Assembly: GCA_003342895.1 (NCBI GenBank)
Contig: PTFA01000304.1
Span: forward strand, 62,001-126,000
Reading direction: 5' to 3'
DNA from: Casuarius casuarius
Taxonomy: Eukaryota; Chordata; Aves; Casuariiformes; Casuariidae
DNA length: 64,000 bases
Positions 24,801 to 36,466 of this stretch are shown here, piece by piece (positions within the stretch are counted from its first letter, which is position 1; each line of letters begins with the position of its first letter). The position numbers were made by a program, and so were the translations under genes. A model generated the notes under the pieces. It was not told the origin of the DNA and made no database searches. It saw only the letters and a list, made by a program, of their open reading frames with translations.

Positions 24801-27800
24801 TAAAAACATACACAGGAAAGCTGGGAATGCTTGGGCTGCTATGACCTTGGAGAAGGCCTATCCGACTGGCTAATACTGTTTTAAGACAATATTGGTTCTT
24901 ATACTACCACATCTCTGAAAATACACATCTGTTGCATCTCTTACTCTTGATACAGAAGCTTGTTTGGGTCCTGTGCGCCGTATCTAATATAGTGAGAGTA
25001 TAGGCCAGGATTATGGTCTGCAAGTATTAACAGCAATAAAAATATCTGCATAGCTTCTTCAATTCCATCTTTCTCTTCATTCCTGGATTTAAATATTATA
25101 ATTCTTATTAATAATAATAAAGTAACCCATAAAACCAACCATAATCTCATGGCAAACAAGCTCGTGTAGAATGCTGTGTTCCCGTTCTTCCTCCATAGGG
25201 TTCTGTTAGGGTGCGTAAATGATGGCAAAGGAGGAAGATAATGGCATATCCTGTTTGCAAGATTTGAAGCAAATACCAGTTTTCATAAGAGGAAGCATAA
25301 CAGAAAAGCGTAATCCAATGAGATGTGATGGGGAGCAGAGGATTTCACTGCGAGTGAGTGGGCTGCCTGGAGCAAGGAGTGGCACAGGACTGCTCTCTCT
25401 GAAAACATCTCTGCGGAAAGGTGGGCCTGCAGCTAAGACCTGGAGATTTTATTTGGTTGTGTTTGTTTTGTGCTCGAATTCCTCTCTTTCTTGGGGCACA
25501 GTGGCTATGCAGGAGATCAGTGGGATTAGTGACTTGATTGGGCCTTTTCGTAGGGCATGTAGGCTATTGCACACTAGGGATTTAATCCTTAATTTCTCTA
25601 TTCAGGTAAAACTCCCACTGGCTCCCATTTGGCATGTTGCCTGCATAAGGAGGGCACAGTTGAGCTGTAAAATGATAAAGGGGTAGGTGTGTAATTGTTG
25701 TAATTCAGATGTCAGCTAACCAGCCAGCCTATTGTGTCTTTCCTTCTTGTTCCTTTCTATATTTCCACCTTCTGCCATTCTGCAGCGCCTTTGCAGTCTC
25801 ACCTGTTTCAGCAAGATCAGTCTCCATTTCTTTTGGCCTGTATTTGAGTAGGAAAGCAGTAATCCAGCAAGTGCAAAAAATGTCATCTGTATTTTGAGCC
25901 TAAGACAAAATTCCCAACAACAATGCTTCTCAGCAGTGTTAAAACCACCTACATTTAAAGAGTTTGGGATTTTAAATCAAGAGAGCTGCTCGTTTGGTTT
26001 TTTTCCCTGTTTCTGTCAATGCCTCACCCTGTGATGTTTGCCAAGTATCTTATGTCAACTGTTTGAGTGCCTGAAGTTAACCATTGAAGCTCACCAAAAT
26101 ACTGAAATAAACCTGAATTTTTCAGAGGTGTTGAACTCCCACACTCTCCATTCAAGTCAAGCACATGCATAAATTGTTTCACCCTTGTCATGTTCTTGTT
26201 AGGAAATATCCAGCAACTTCATAGCAGGGTGTCACTTTTCCTCCTCATTTCTGAAATAGTTTCTCTGCATAAAAGCACAGGCTATATATAATATTGGCTC
26301 TTTAGCTTAAAAAATGCATATCCTGCTGAATATTTATTTAGCATATAAGCATAGTATCCACTCAGAAATACTTCACATTTCTATCTAGGATACTTACATG
26401 ATTCCTATCACTGCCTGTCAAAACACCTCATAATCTTTGGAAGTATTTCTTCGAGATAGGAAGGACTATTGTTCCCATTTTGCAGTAGGGAGACATAGGA
26501 AGTAGACTTTTGTTTTTAACGATACTCAGCCATTTGATTCTCATTAATCCCAGTGGGAGTTAGACACTTAATACCTTTTAAAAAGCTGGCTGCAGGAATT
26601 TACAGAAGAATCTCCTGAAGCATGATTTTCAGAGGTAAAGATTAGCAGTCACCGTGTTGGGACACCTAGCTTCCTGCTTTTCCTCTCATTCTGAGAGTAC
26701 TTTATTTTGAGTACCGTAGCTATGTGTATACAGCAGTATTAGCTTAGATTTTCAGCTCATGTTTGAGCCTGATTTCCCCATTATCAATCATATCATAGTG
26801 TTAGCTTGCTCTCTGGCTCTGTTTTGGAGTAAGCCTCCTGGATCTCGAAGCAAGGAAACTGAGATTATGCCTTAATTATCGGCCTTGGCAGTGCTTCCCA
26901 GCTCCTGGACTAGATGGGACTTTTGCTGCTCTGTTGTAACAAGACAGTCCATGTTTGTGTCTCCTCTACCTAAAGTCATGATTTTCGTTGGAAGAGATAC
27001 TATTCTGTTTGCAATTTGAGTACTCTTGCATGTATGGACTTCCCCTGGAGACACAGCAGTGCTCTGAGACAGCTTGTCTAGGCTTGCATTACACCTGTAG
27101 TACAGTGCTCTGCTAACAGGCAATATTAAAGCCTTTTAGCTTTAGTGTTGAGTCATTCCAGAATTCTTTATTTCTGTTGTTTCCACTTGGGATTTAAAGA
27201 CGCAGTTTTATATTGTGATTCCTAGAATTGTTTGAACAAAAAATTGCCAAGGTTCTTCATTTTGCCGAGATTTTACAGTCCAAGTTTTCTCTAGCTTCTG
27301 ACATCATTGGGAAAGTTTAGTTGTTTTTCCAAATTCCATAACTTTGTCTCCCTTTAAATGTATGCTTTCTACAGCATCCTCTCTTCAACAAGACATATGA
27401 TTCCTCCTGTGTAATGCTGGCTGGCATAGGTAGAATGACTATGTTAACATAGTCGTGTATACTCTGACCAAGAAATGTATAGACCCCATCCCCTGCCTGT
27501 TCGCTTCGTTTCATCCCACTGGCTTCGTTAGAATCATTCCTGATTTGCCCTGATATAACAGAAAGAAGGACCAGGCACCAGAGTGAGAAATTCTTTCCAC
27601 TGTAGACAGAAATAGGGACTCACTTGTCACTGCTGCTTTCAAATGAATTTCCAAATGAAAATACCTTTTATACTGTCAGTAATGTAACACGGAGATGACA
27701 GGTTCTGTTGGTTTTCCATCAGTTACAGCCTGTGTCAGCAGCTTTTCAGGATTCTGAATACACTCCAGTTTCTACACTAAAAGCCATCTCTTCATGCTGG

Positions 27801-30800
27801 CTTTTTCCTAGGAACAAGTGTGAGTGCTAGTGCCATGTAATACACTTACCCTTCTTTTGTCATATAAAAACTTGTAACGTGTTCTTTGGAAGATCTGTCG
27901 GTATAGCTTCCACAATCACCTTCCTTTCTTTTCCATGTCTCTTCTAAACACAGTGCAATTAAACAGGTTGATGGTGTTTGTATTAATCTAAACAGCGTTC
28001 TTGGCAACATGACAGGCTGAACTGGATAGAGTTGTTGTGTTTTTATAATAGCTCTGGCCATAGCTGACATTTCTTTAACATGTTTTTTTAATTTGAGATT
28101 CCTATCTCTGATAATATGGAAGCTGTTCTGGGCAGGAAGCAAACATTACAGAATAAAAAATATCCTTTTACAGACAACCTACAAACTATGTTCAGAAAAT
28201 TTTCAAAAGCACAACTAGTAGCTATGTATCTGAGTGTTATTACTTTTGTTGTGGAAGCATCTTGGAGCCCTAATTAGAAACTAAAATCTCTTGTTTTGGG
28301 TGCTATAGAGAAACAAAAGATGACACTTCTAAAATAGGTATAACTACACACAATAGGTAGACTAAGATTCTTTGACGTTCATTGGAGATCAGGAAAGCTG
28401 GTCCTATGATGGTCCACTTTTTCTTACTAGAATGCAGGATTTTTCCTCGGTTTCTAGTTTGTACTAAGTTTTTGAAAGAAATAGGTATGTTTAGTACTTT
28501 CTCTTCTCCTGCAAATCAGTTTGCTCATCTCTTCCAATACATAGGCATTCTACCGTTCCCACTTCCGAAGAATTAATTCAGAACCTAGAAATGTGATGAT
28601 TGCCTTGCCAGCTGTTTACAAATCTCCCTACGTAACTGAATCCTTTCAAGTCATCTCAGAGATGACTTCCAACCCTACTAACCCAGCTCTTGGCCTTTCA
28701 TAAGGAGAGGCTGCAACTATGACATGCTGTGGCACTTTGCAAATGACTAGAGAAAAGAGATGAAGACAGAGACAATCAAGATCATTTTCAGCAGCTGCTT
28801 AATTGGGGTTTGACCCACAGTCCCAGAGGACCGCATGTTTAATTGCATTTCTCCATGGTTTCATTCCTAGACAATAGTCTTAGTGCAGCAGACGGCAGAT
28901 TTCAAGTTAGCAAATTTCAGACTATTTCCAAGGACACTCATATTCTCAAGAACTACAGGCTGACACTATCAACTATCTCCTTGAGCCATGATTTAGGCAT
29001 TTAAATACACTGAAAGAAGGCAGAGAACCATCCTCCACTTGATGTTTGTTTCTCCTTTCAATGGTCAATTACTGCAGTGTGTAAATCATATCTTCAGTAT
29101 CCTATCTATCTTCTCTGTTTATGGAATTTATATTTTTAGATACTGAAAATACCTCTTGGAATAAGTAAATTGCTCATGTGGGAAGTTACATAGTCAAGGC
29201 CAGTTTTGAGCGTAAATCCCCTTTTTTGTGCTCGTAAGTGGTCATTTGCTGGTGTTAATGGATTCTCCCATATGCCCTATACTTTTGGAAATCATTTGAA
29301 TGAAACCCTTGGGAAAGCTAACAGAAGGAAATGAGCTAGACAGAGTACAGGCATCTGGAAAGAAAATATGGAACTCTTTCTTTCGTATTGGTCATTCTTA
29401 CTGTCTCTTCATTGAAACAAAGAAAGTGGAGAAGTGGAAAGACTTTTTTGTAATGGACATAGCCTAATCCAAAAAATGCATCATAAATATCTGCTTAAGA
29501 TTTTCCTATTACTGTTCTCGCATTCCTTTTTCTCAGTACTGCTGCATAGCCATTAAATGGTGTTTTCCTCACTTGGTGCTGTTGAGAAGGGCTATGTCTT
29601 AAGAAACAAAACCTCTCCTCTCCACTGACCGCATCAAAATATGTATTTTTATTAAGAGCTTTATTTTGAAAGAGGATACTAGTAAAGGTCCTTCCTTCCT
29701 TTTCCCTTTTTGGTGCTGGGGTTTCCATAACTGGCCTATATACGCCATCTTCTGGATAATTGCAGAACTATCTTTACACACAAAAAGCCTCTGTCAGAAG
29801 CATTCATAATTATCAGTGCCTTGAAAGAATTTGCTAATTGCATGCCTGAAGTAATTTTCTTTTTATTTTATAGAATTTAGAACAAAGCAAAAATTACTGA
29901 ATTATTAATAGCATCGTATTCAGCATTTACGAATAATCAATACATTTTATGAAAAAGATCTTCATAAGTGTGGTCCAAGCAATATTGATCTATTCAGTGA
30001 AGTTATGTTTTGAGAGAAAATACTGTTTTGTACTTATATTTTAGTAGTGAGAACTCCGTTTTCTCAAAAGACTGGGGTTTTGGGGATAAATAGAAAGAGG
30101 CAATAGGTGTTTGTCATGTTGTATGATACATTACTGTGCTGTTTAACACTCAGTTACTATTCTGATGCAGGTGAAATAAGGCCCTGCAAAGAGCACTTGT
30201 TGTATGTGCTTCCGGAAATTTTAGCTTATTCATTTAACCGCCCTTGCCCAGTCTCACATTGGGTAATTACCTCTTTCCAGGGAACAAGGAAGAAGGCTGA
30301 AGGAACCTCCAGTGTCTTCTGTTGATTCATTAACCTCACTTTCCACCCCAAATTTATGTCTTAAGTTGCTGCAGTAAGGAACGGATACCTTGCAAACCCA
30401 GGTTTCTTTCCTCTATAGGAAAGAGGTGGCACAGGCAGAGCGCAAGAAGTGCAGAAATATATTCTTCAGGATGAAACGTGTTTTGTGAGTACAAGATTCA
30501 CTTCATACCTCATAGGGTAACTGGAAATAAATAGACTCTTACACAACCTACACAGCCTACCACAAGTGTTAGGAAAAACAAAGTGGGCATCGAAAATATT
30601 AGTGTAAGTTTTTCAAGTGCCTTCTGTTTCCTGAGAAATGCACCAGTCCCTAAGAAACGTGCATTCAGGAGAGTATTAAGTAATTACAATAGACACTGTG
30701 AATTATCTTACTGTAGACATCAAGAAAGTATCCAAGTCAGATGCAGGTCAGTGTGCCGCATTTCGGCATACGGGATCAGCATAGGAGGGGAAGGAGGTTA

Positions 30801-32468
30801 GCGAAGCAGTCAGTTATTCATTGTTTTCTCCTGTCCTAAGCTGCTCATTGCCAGGATTGCAACACGGGAGTACTGCATCTCCTCTCCTCTCCCTCTCTTC
30901 AGTGTTTGATTTCCTAATACTGGCTGCTGTGAAAAATAGATCCAAAAAGTAGACTCAGGCATAGCGAGAGGCAGCTTGATCAAAAAAATTTCTGTAGGGA
31001 AGCCCCAGATGCACCTTCTCTGAGAACTGGTCAGACCCACACATCCAGGGAGGCCCCTGCAGCCAGGGCCAAAGCATTTGTTGCTGAAGGATGCAGGAGA
31101 CTAAACTAAGACAGTCAGTTGGTATATGCTCTGCTAAATATTTCTATTTTGAAGACTTCTCATCACTTTCAAAAAGTGTGAAATACTGGGAGCATGAAAG
31201 GGAGAAATGGCACAAGGAAAATGATGGTACAACAGCTTCTTGCCTGTGCTTTGCACATTTTCCCCCACTTTTCCCCAATCACCAGATTTCCCATCTAAAT
31301 GCAATTATAGGTTAAGCTGGAAAACCGCATTTGAATGGCATAATTCATTATTCTCAGTCTTCAGGATGAGCACACCTTAAGAAAGAAAAAGCCCATTTTC
31401 AGTTTCTTTAAAGGTGCTAATGGTTTTCGAACTGAGCTGAGGAACTTTGCCACTAACACAATTGCTACAAAGTCTGTTCACTGCTTGCTACCAGCAAACC
31501 TTGAGAAAAGTCCCCAGCTTGGACCTTCTTTTTTTTTTCTTTTTAGCACTAATCCAACACTCTGTTACTAAGCGTTTAATTATTAGGACTGTGAAGTACC
31601 ACAACACCTAAGGCGTTAATGGAAGGAACTAATTATAGCCCACTCAGCAGGTGGTTTACCCTTCACTTAAAAAAATCTCCTGTCATGTATTTGTCCTTTA
31701 GATGACTCCTTGTAATAGCTTAATCTGGAGAAACAAGTCCTTCAAAAGGGAGAAGATGACCCTAAAAACTGGCACAGAAAGATCTGATTAAAACTTCTCC
31801 TCCTTCGGTGGCAGCCTAAAAATCCTAGGGGATCTGCCATTGCTCAAGCAGAGTAGAGGAAATAAAGAGACAGGGGAAATGCTTTCTTTTGGAGACAAAA
31901 GGGTTTTATTACTAGCATGCTGACATCCAGTCTCTCCAGGACCATCCTGTGATCAGTCTCTCTTGATTCCTTTAAAACTCAGAGGCAAGAGTTCCAGTGT
32001 GATTAATTTCCCCTTTACTGATTGTGTGTCATTTACTTTTAAGTAAGATTTTTATAAATGAGGCAAAACAAAGACACAGATGAAGACTATGCGGAGATAA
32101 ACATTTGTGCTGCTGGGCCTCCCACTGACTTGGGCACAGCGGGGGCCGGTGGTAATGGGGCTTCTCAGGCATCATGATTAGACCTCTCACTGTGAACAGG
32201 TAATTGACACACTATAGCCCATCACCAGCGCTTACAAAACGGCAAGCCATGGAGGTACCTAGTTTAAAGCAGACCCTGAACAAACCAGAGGCTTCACACA
32301 CCATTATGTATGAGCAAAGCATAAGCTTAGGCCATCAGTAGTATGTAGCTCTTTAATTTTAATCCTCAGGGCATGTTCAGGGAGGATGGAGGATTAAGCC
32401 CGCACGCGTTTCTTCCTCTAAATTGGCAACAGCCACAGCTACTTTATGCCTGTTAGAGAGCTAGGTTA
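18881..32468. other. Gene-poor intergenic DNA
   Basis: About 13.6 kb of AT-rich DNA. The longest frame, 25219-25686 on the plus strand, has no domain, signal or compositional support. One perfect 21-bp tandem duplication is listed separately. Segments near 21290-21430 and 31565-31665 have clusters of TAATTA/CTAATTA homeodomain-like sites and CACCTG-type E-boxes, which might be regulatory. Nothing firmer is visible. Confidence 0.55.
21954..21995. repeat. 21-bp tandem duplication (2 copies)
   Basis: Two adjacent identical 21-bp units occupy 21954-21974 and 21975-21995. Each begins GAGAAATTTCATGGGTAA and ends TTC. Confidence 0.95.
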
Positions 32469-32469
32469 G

Positions 32470-33235
32470 TTGTGGTGTCACTATGGGGACTCTCGTTCAT
32501 GCAGGGCGATCGAGGAGATAAGGCTGCCTGCCCCACACGGCTCAGCCATGCCAGGGGGGCCAGCACAGCTCCAGCCTTCCCTTGCCAGGCCGCCACAGGG
32601 CCTCGAGGTGCTGCGCTGCCCAGGCTGTGGTTGCCCAGCAACTGGAATCTGCCTGGCAACTGGACATGTCAGCATCCAGTTGGGCTGGTCCTGGCCAATG
32701 GGAGGATGGCCACCCAACACAAGGCACCTGGCACACCAGGCACCATTTTGTAGGCTGAGAGTGACCAGGCAGGGCAAGGATGGTTGCAGGGCCACAGCTT
32801 TCTCCTGCTTCCAACCATTGGAGACCTGCCACCAACACCTTTCCCAAAGGCGCCGTAGCGCTGGCCTCAGCCAGCACGCGTGGAGATGAGCATGCAGGAC
32901 AAAAATGCCTTCTTTTCAATATAAAGCACGGCTCTGGTGTCCGCCCAACCCACCTTGGTGCTGTCACCCGAGGAATAGATACTTCTGTGCAATTACTTGT
33001 GAGGGCAATTTGTGAGCTGCCTTCCTGGTCTTGCGTGGGCCACCAGGCACGGGCAGAGGCCTTGAGAGGAAACATGGCAAGCTGCCCTGGCTAAAGGGCC
33101 TGTCCCTCAGCCCAGGTTTGTGCATCCGCCTTTTTGCTGACAGAAAAGGGGCACGTGTCAGGCCAGGAGCTCGTGTCAGCCCTTGTGTGAACATCTGAAA
33201 ACTCGTGTCAACCCTTCCATGAACCTCTGGAAGCT
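32470..33235. other. Unexplained GC-rich block (candidate unrecognised repeat or regulatory DNA)
   Basis: About 770 bp of GC-rich, CAGG/CCTGG-rich sequence stands out sharply from the AT-rich flanks. It contains imperfect X-box-like pairs (GTTGCCCAGCAAC at 32630-32642 and GCCTGGCAAC at 32651-32660), a CCAAT motif near 32696, a TATA-like ATATAAAG near 32919, and a 32-bp tandem pair near its right end. Open frames exist on both strands with no recognisable domain. A solo retroviral LTR or another GC-rich interspersed repeat is possible, but I could not identify terminal TG...CA ends with a target-site duplication. Confidence 0.35.
33169..33232. repeat. 32-bp tandem duplication (diverged)
   Basis: Two adjacent 32-bp units (33169-33200 and 33201-33232) share a CTCGTGTCA core followed by CCCTT, then TGAACATCTG in the first and TGAACCTCTG in the second. 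Identity is imperfect, so the duplication is older than the perfect ones elsewhere in the window. Confidence 0.8.
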
Positions 33236-36200
33236 TGCTCAGGGCCTGGAAGTCTAGTGGTTCGCTGTCACCCTCAGTGGAGACGGGATAACAGCAAGCA
33301 GTTTTGCATGAGCAAAGAGTGACTGGAACATCATCCCAATGGGGTTATAGTCACAGTGTGTTGTCTGACACAAGGAAATGTGCTGCCTCGGACACCTGCC
33401 TGCATATCTCTCTCTAGAGGTATCACTCAGCCGCATGTGATGAAGAACCATTTATTGACTAGCTTCCTGCAGCAGCATCTTTAAAAGTGTGGTTGATGCA
33501 AATGTAGGTGAGATATGCTCTGATTCATGCCTCATTTTCACTGCTTATTAATCACTGTGTCTCTTAAAAGCCTCCAAATAATCCTCTTTGGTTGTAGTAG
33601 TCTAGTAGCAAAGTCATACCTCATCAGCTTGGGCTTCCCTGCTGCCAAACTCCACTAAAAAAGAGTCACTCATGTCTCAAGCAGATGTTTCCAGTTTTTA
33701 AGCCAGTGGGAGATTAATAGGCTAATTTAGATTTCCTTCACTCCCATTTGAGAAGAAATGTCAACTCGAACCTTAGGCACAGATGGAGAAAGAAGATATT
33801 GTCATGTGGAGCTGAGACACAGGCCAACAGCTCTAGACTTTCTGGATCCTCTCTTGAGGTTTGCTGTTGTGCAGAGACCTCTCATTGATGCATGACTTGT
33901 CTGTAGTTTGGCAGCAGGGATAATAGCAGTTTCAGCAGTTTGAGAGGAATTACTTAGGTGTTTATAGCATGCTTTGTGACTCCTACATGAAAGTACGCAT
34001 CTCTATTAAGAGGCAGATAGTGATGTGAAAAAGCGTGACATCACCCAATTTGTGACCACAAATGCTTAATGAGAAGAAGGAGGAATACTTTTTGTCCAGG
34101 TAGTTGGCAGGTAAATGACACGTTTGACAGGAATTGTGACTAGAATGGTAGTTCAGTGACTATAGCGCTAAGATGGGATTCTGAAAATCTGCATCTGTTC
34201 TCTATTTGCAAATCTCTTTTTGACTATGGGAGCAGACTTAACAATTTCTGTGTATCAGTCCCTTTTCTGTAAAATGAAGATTTTAATTATTTCTTGACTC
34301 CTTTCATTGTTTGCTTCAAGACTGCACACGTTAAAGATTTTCTACTGTTTTGATATGACCATAGCAGAGTCCATATTCCTTGTATCTGGTCCAAAGGAGT
34401 GGCAAAAAAAGCCTGTACAAAGGTCAACTTTAGAGGTGAAAGGGAAGGCATAGAGAGAGAGCACCATGGCTAAGTGTCATTCCTTAGCTTGCTGCAAGCT
34501 CTCTGCATGACTGTCGTGAAGAAAGGTGATCTTTCAGCCTTCGTTTCTGTTGTTTAGAGTGTAAACACTACATCTATCCATCACAGTCATGTTGGGAAGC
34601 TGTGTTAGTTTACTGTATATGGAGGTCTTCTAGATCCTTGAACAGAAGACATTGAAACAACGCATGTCACTGCCTGTATGGGCACATTGTACGTGATGGT
34701 AAAAACCTCCAGTGAATGTTCTCATTTGCTGTACAGTGCCTTTTAGTTGAAACAGTTCTTTTTTTCTTTTAAGAGAGAATTTTTTTGGCATTACCAACAG
34801 TGGGTCTGATCACATCTAATGCTTTTAGTGTTTGTAAGCATGGTGAACTATAGACAGAATACTTTCATTATCATTTTTAATCTTGCATCATTTTCAGTGG
34901 AAATAGCAAAACACAGCACAATTCTAATCTTACCCATATGGTTATAGTTTGCAATAAAACAGTCATCTTGGTTATTGAGAGTGCTGCTAAATCACTGGCC
35001 TGATTTAAACTCTTCCATCTGGAATTATAAGTTAAGATCAGTTTATCAAAGTAGTGATTTATTGTGTAAACAGATCTGGCTGCTGGCATTTAGAAAAATT
35101 TAGCTTCCTGCCATTCAGCCAGATTCTTTAATCACACTTGATTGAAAGTTTCTACCCTTGAATTATTAGTTAATAACATCTGAGCAAAAGTATAATTTAT
35201 TGCTTAAGTAAACTTTGAAACAGAAGAACAGTGCCTTAGATACTAGACCTAGTGTTTGCCTTAGGTGGAACGTTTTTCTTTAGCACAAAAATAGAATAGA
35301 AGTAAGACTGACTAATTCCATCTCTTTTTGTTTATATAACTTATCTAATGGCAGAATACTATCTTCTGGAGTTATTCTTTCCTCATTCATGTGTTGTAAC
35401 ATCGATTGCCATCATGCTATAACTGAGCATAGGCCATTGCACACATGCAGACATGTACAAACCACACAATTTAAAAGTAACACATCTGTGGTTTCCATAT
35501 AAAGAAATCTGATACCATCCTTTCTTTATCATGTCAGCTACTTTGTTAATGATGCCTGAGGATATCCTTAAATTTCCTTAGCACAATCACTTTTAGCTAA
35601 TTTAGAGAAGCTAGTTATCTGGAAAAAATGAATAGCCATACTTTCTCCTCTGTCAACAATTTCTTAGCATTTAGTGTTATTTATGACAGTGTAATAATAC
35701 TAACAGCCAGCATAAGTGTGCAAAGACTAAATGAGTGCCTATTTTATGCTGTAAGGCAAGGATGGTGGCAACCTCTCAGGACATTACGAAAGTTGCAAGC
35801 TTGCCAAGAGTAGAGGTGCATTTTCTCTTAGATGTTTCAAGATCATATGGAAAGAAAAGATCTGATCACCAGTCAGATCTGCATGGTTGTACTAAAGCTA
35901 ATCTGTTTGAAAGCCACCCTGGATTTAAAGAATCCACTTCCTGGAGAAAGGACTGTATCCCTGGCCTAGCTAGTAATTGCCTTCCCTTTTCAAAGTTGTC
36001 TTATTTCCACACGGAATTTTGACTTCAATTTCTAGCCTGGTAGATCTATTTTTACCTTTACCTGCTATGTCATATACGTGTCATGTTCTTAGCTGCAGAC
36101 ATGCAAAGATTATAGCCAGGAAGAATAAAAGGCCAGGTACTGGTGGTGCAAACACACTGCAAATCTTTCAGATGCAGATGGTTCTTTCCTTAGAATTTTG

Positions 36201-36256
36201 TCAGTGCTTCTGCCAGAAGCCTTTGTAACACCATAAATAGCCACGGCCTTTTAAAA
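33236..36256. other. CDH26 3' flank, including probable 3' UTR
   Basis: AT-rich DNA downstream of the CDH26 stop codon on the minus strand. No coding exon is visible. The part nearest 36257 should be CDH26 3' UTR. The nearest canonical minus-strand AATAAA found is at 35196-35201, implying a UTR of about 1 kb if it is used. Confidence 0.4.
35196..35201 (-). terminator. Candidate CDH26 polyadenylation signal
   Basis: TTTATT on the plus strand reads AATAAA on the minus strand about 1.06 kb past the CDH26 stop. A second AATAAA lies at 35058-35063. Choice between them, or use of a variant signal closer to the stop, cannot be decided from sequence alone. Confidence 0.3.
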
Positions 36257-36466
36257 TTAGTTGAATGATGGAAATCGCTTCTGGCAGATTTCCTCCAGAG
36301 CAGAAAACTTTGGCCCCAGAGTTTGCAAAAAATCCCAGGGCAATTCCTCGCTGACAGTGGAGAGAGAGCGGAAGGAGCTACTTCTCTCTAGTTCTCCTTC
36401 CTCAGCATATCTGCGAGGTTCGTAGCTGTGCCCATCATCTTCCAGTTTGCTTTGGTCATACAATTT
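36257..36466 (-). CDS. CDH26: CDH26 exon 16: cytoplasmic C-terminus and stop
   Basis: The acceptor is CTTCTCTTCTTTAG before AAA TTG TAT. The exon encodes residues 729-797 and a TAA stop. It contains an acidic, serine-rich tail (GELERSSSFRSLSTVSEELP) followed by FLQTLGPKFSALEEIC, the tail motif shared by CDH26 and desmosomal cadherins. The exon is in phase 0. Confidence 0.93.
   Translation of the reverse strand, partial: KLYDQSKLEDDGHSYEPRRYAEEGELERSSSFRSLSTVSEELPWDFLQTLGPKFSALEEICQKRFPSFN

Noticed and set aside
25219..25686. 155-residue plus-strand open frame
   Set aside because: No domain, no hydrophobic or coiled-coil pattern, no splice partners, in AT-rich intergenic DNA; length is within chance for this window.
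28650..28700. GATGACTTCCAACCCTAC, resembling a CR1 3' terminus
   Set aside because: Too short, and without the preceding consensus landmarks; could be coincidence.
32542..33075. 177-residue minus-strand frame and overlapping plus-strand frames
   Set aside because: GC-rich composition opens several frames at once; no recognisable protein and no splice-supported exon.
32470..33300. Retroviral solo LTR
   Set aside because: No matching TG...CA ends with a flanking target-site duplication could be found by eye, so it is reported only as an unexplained block.
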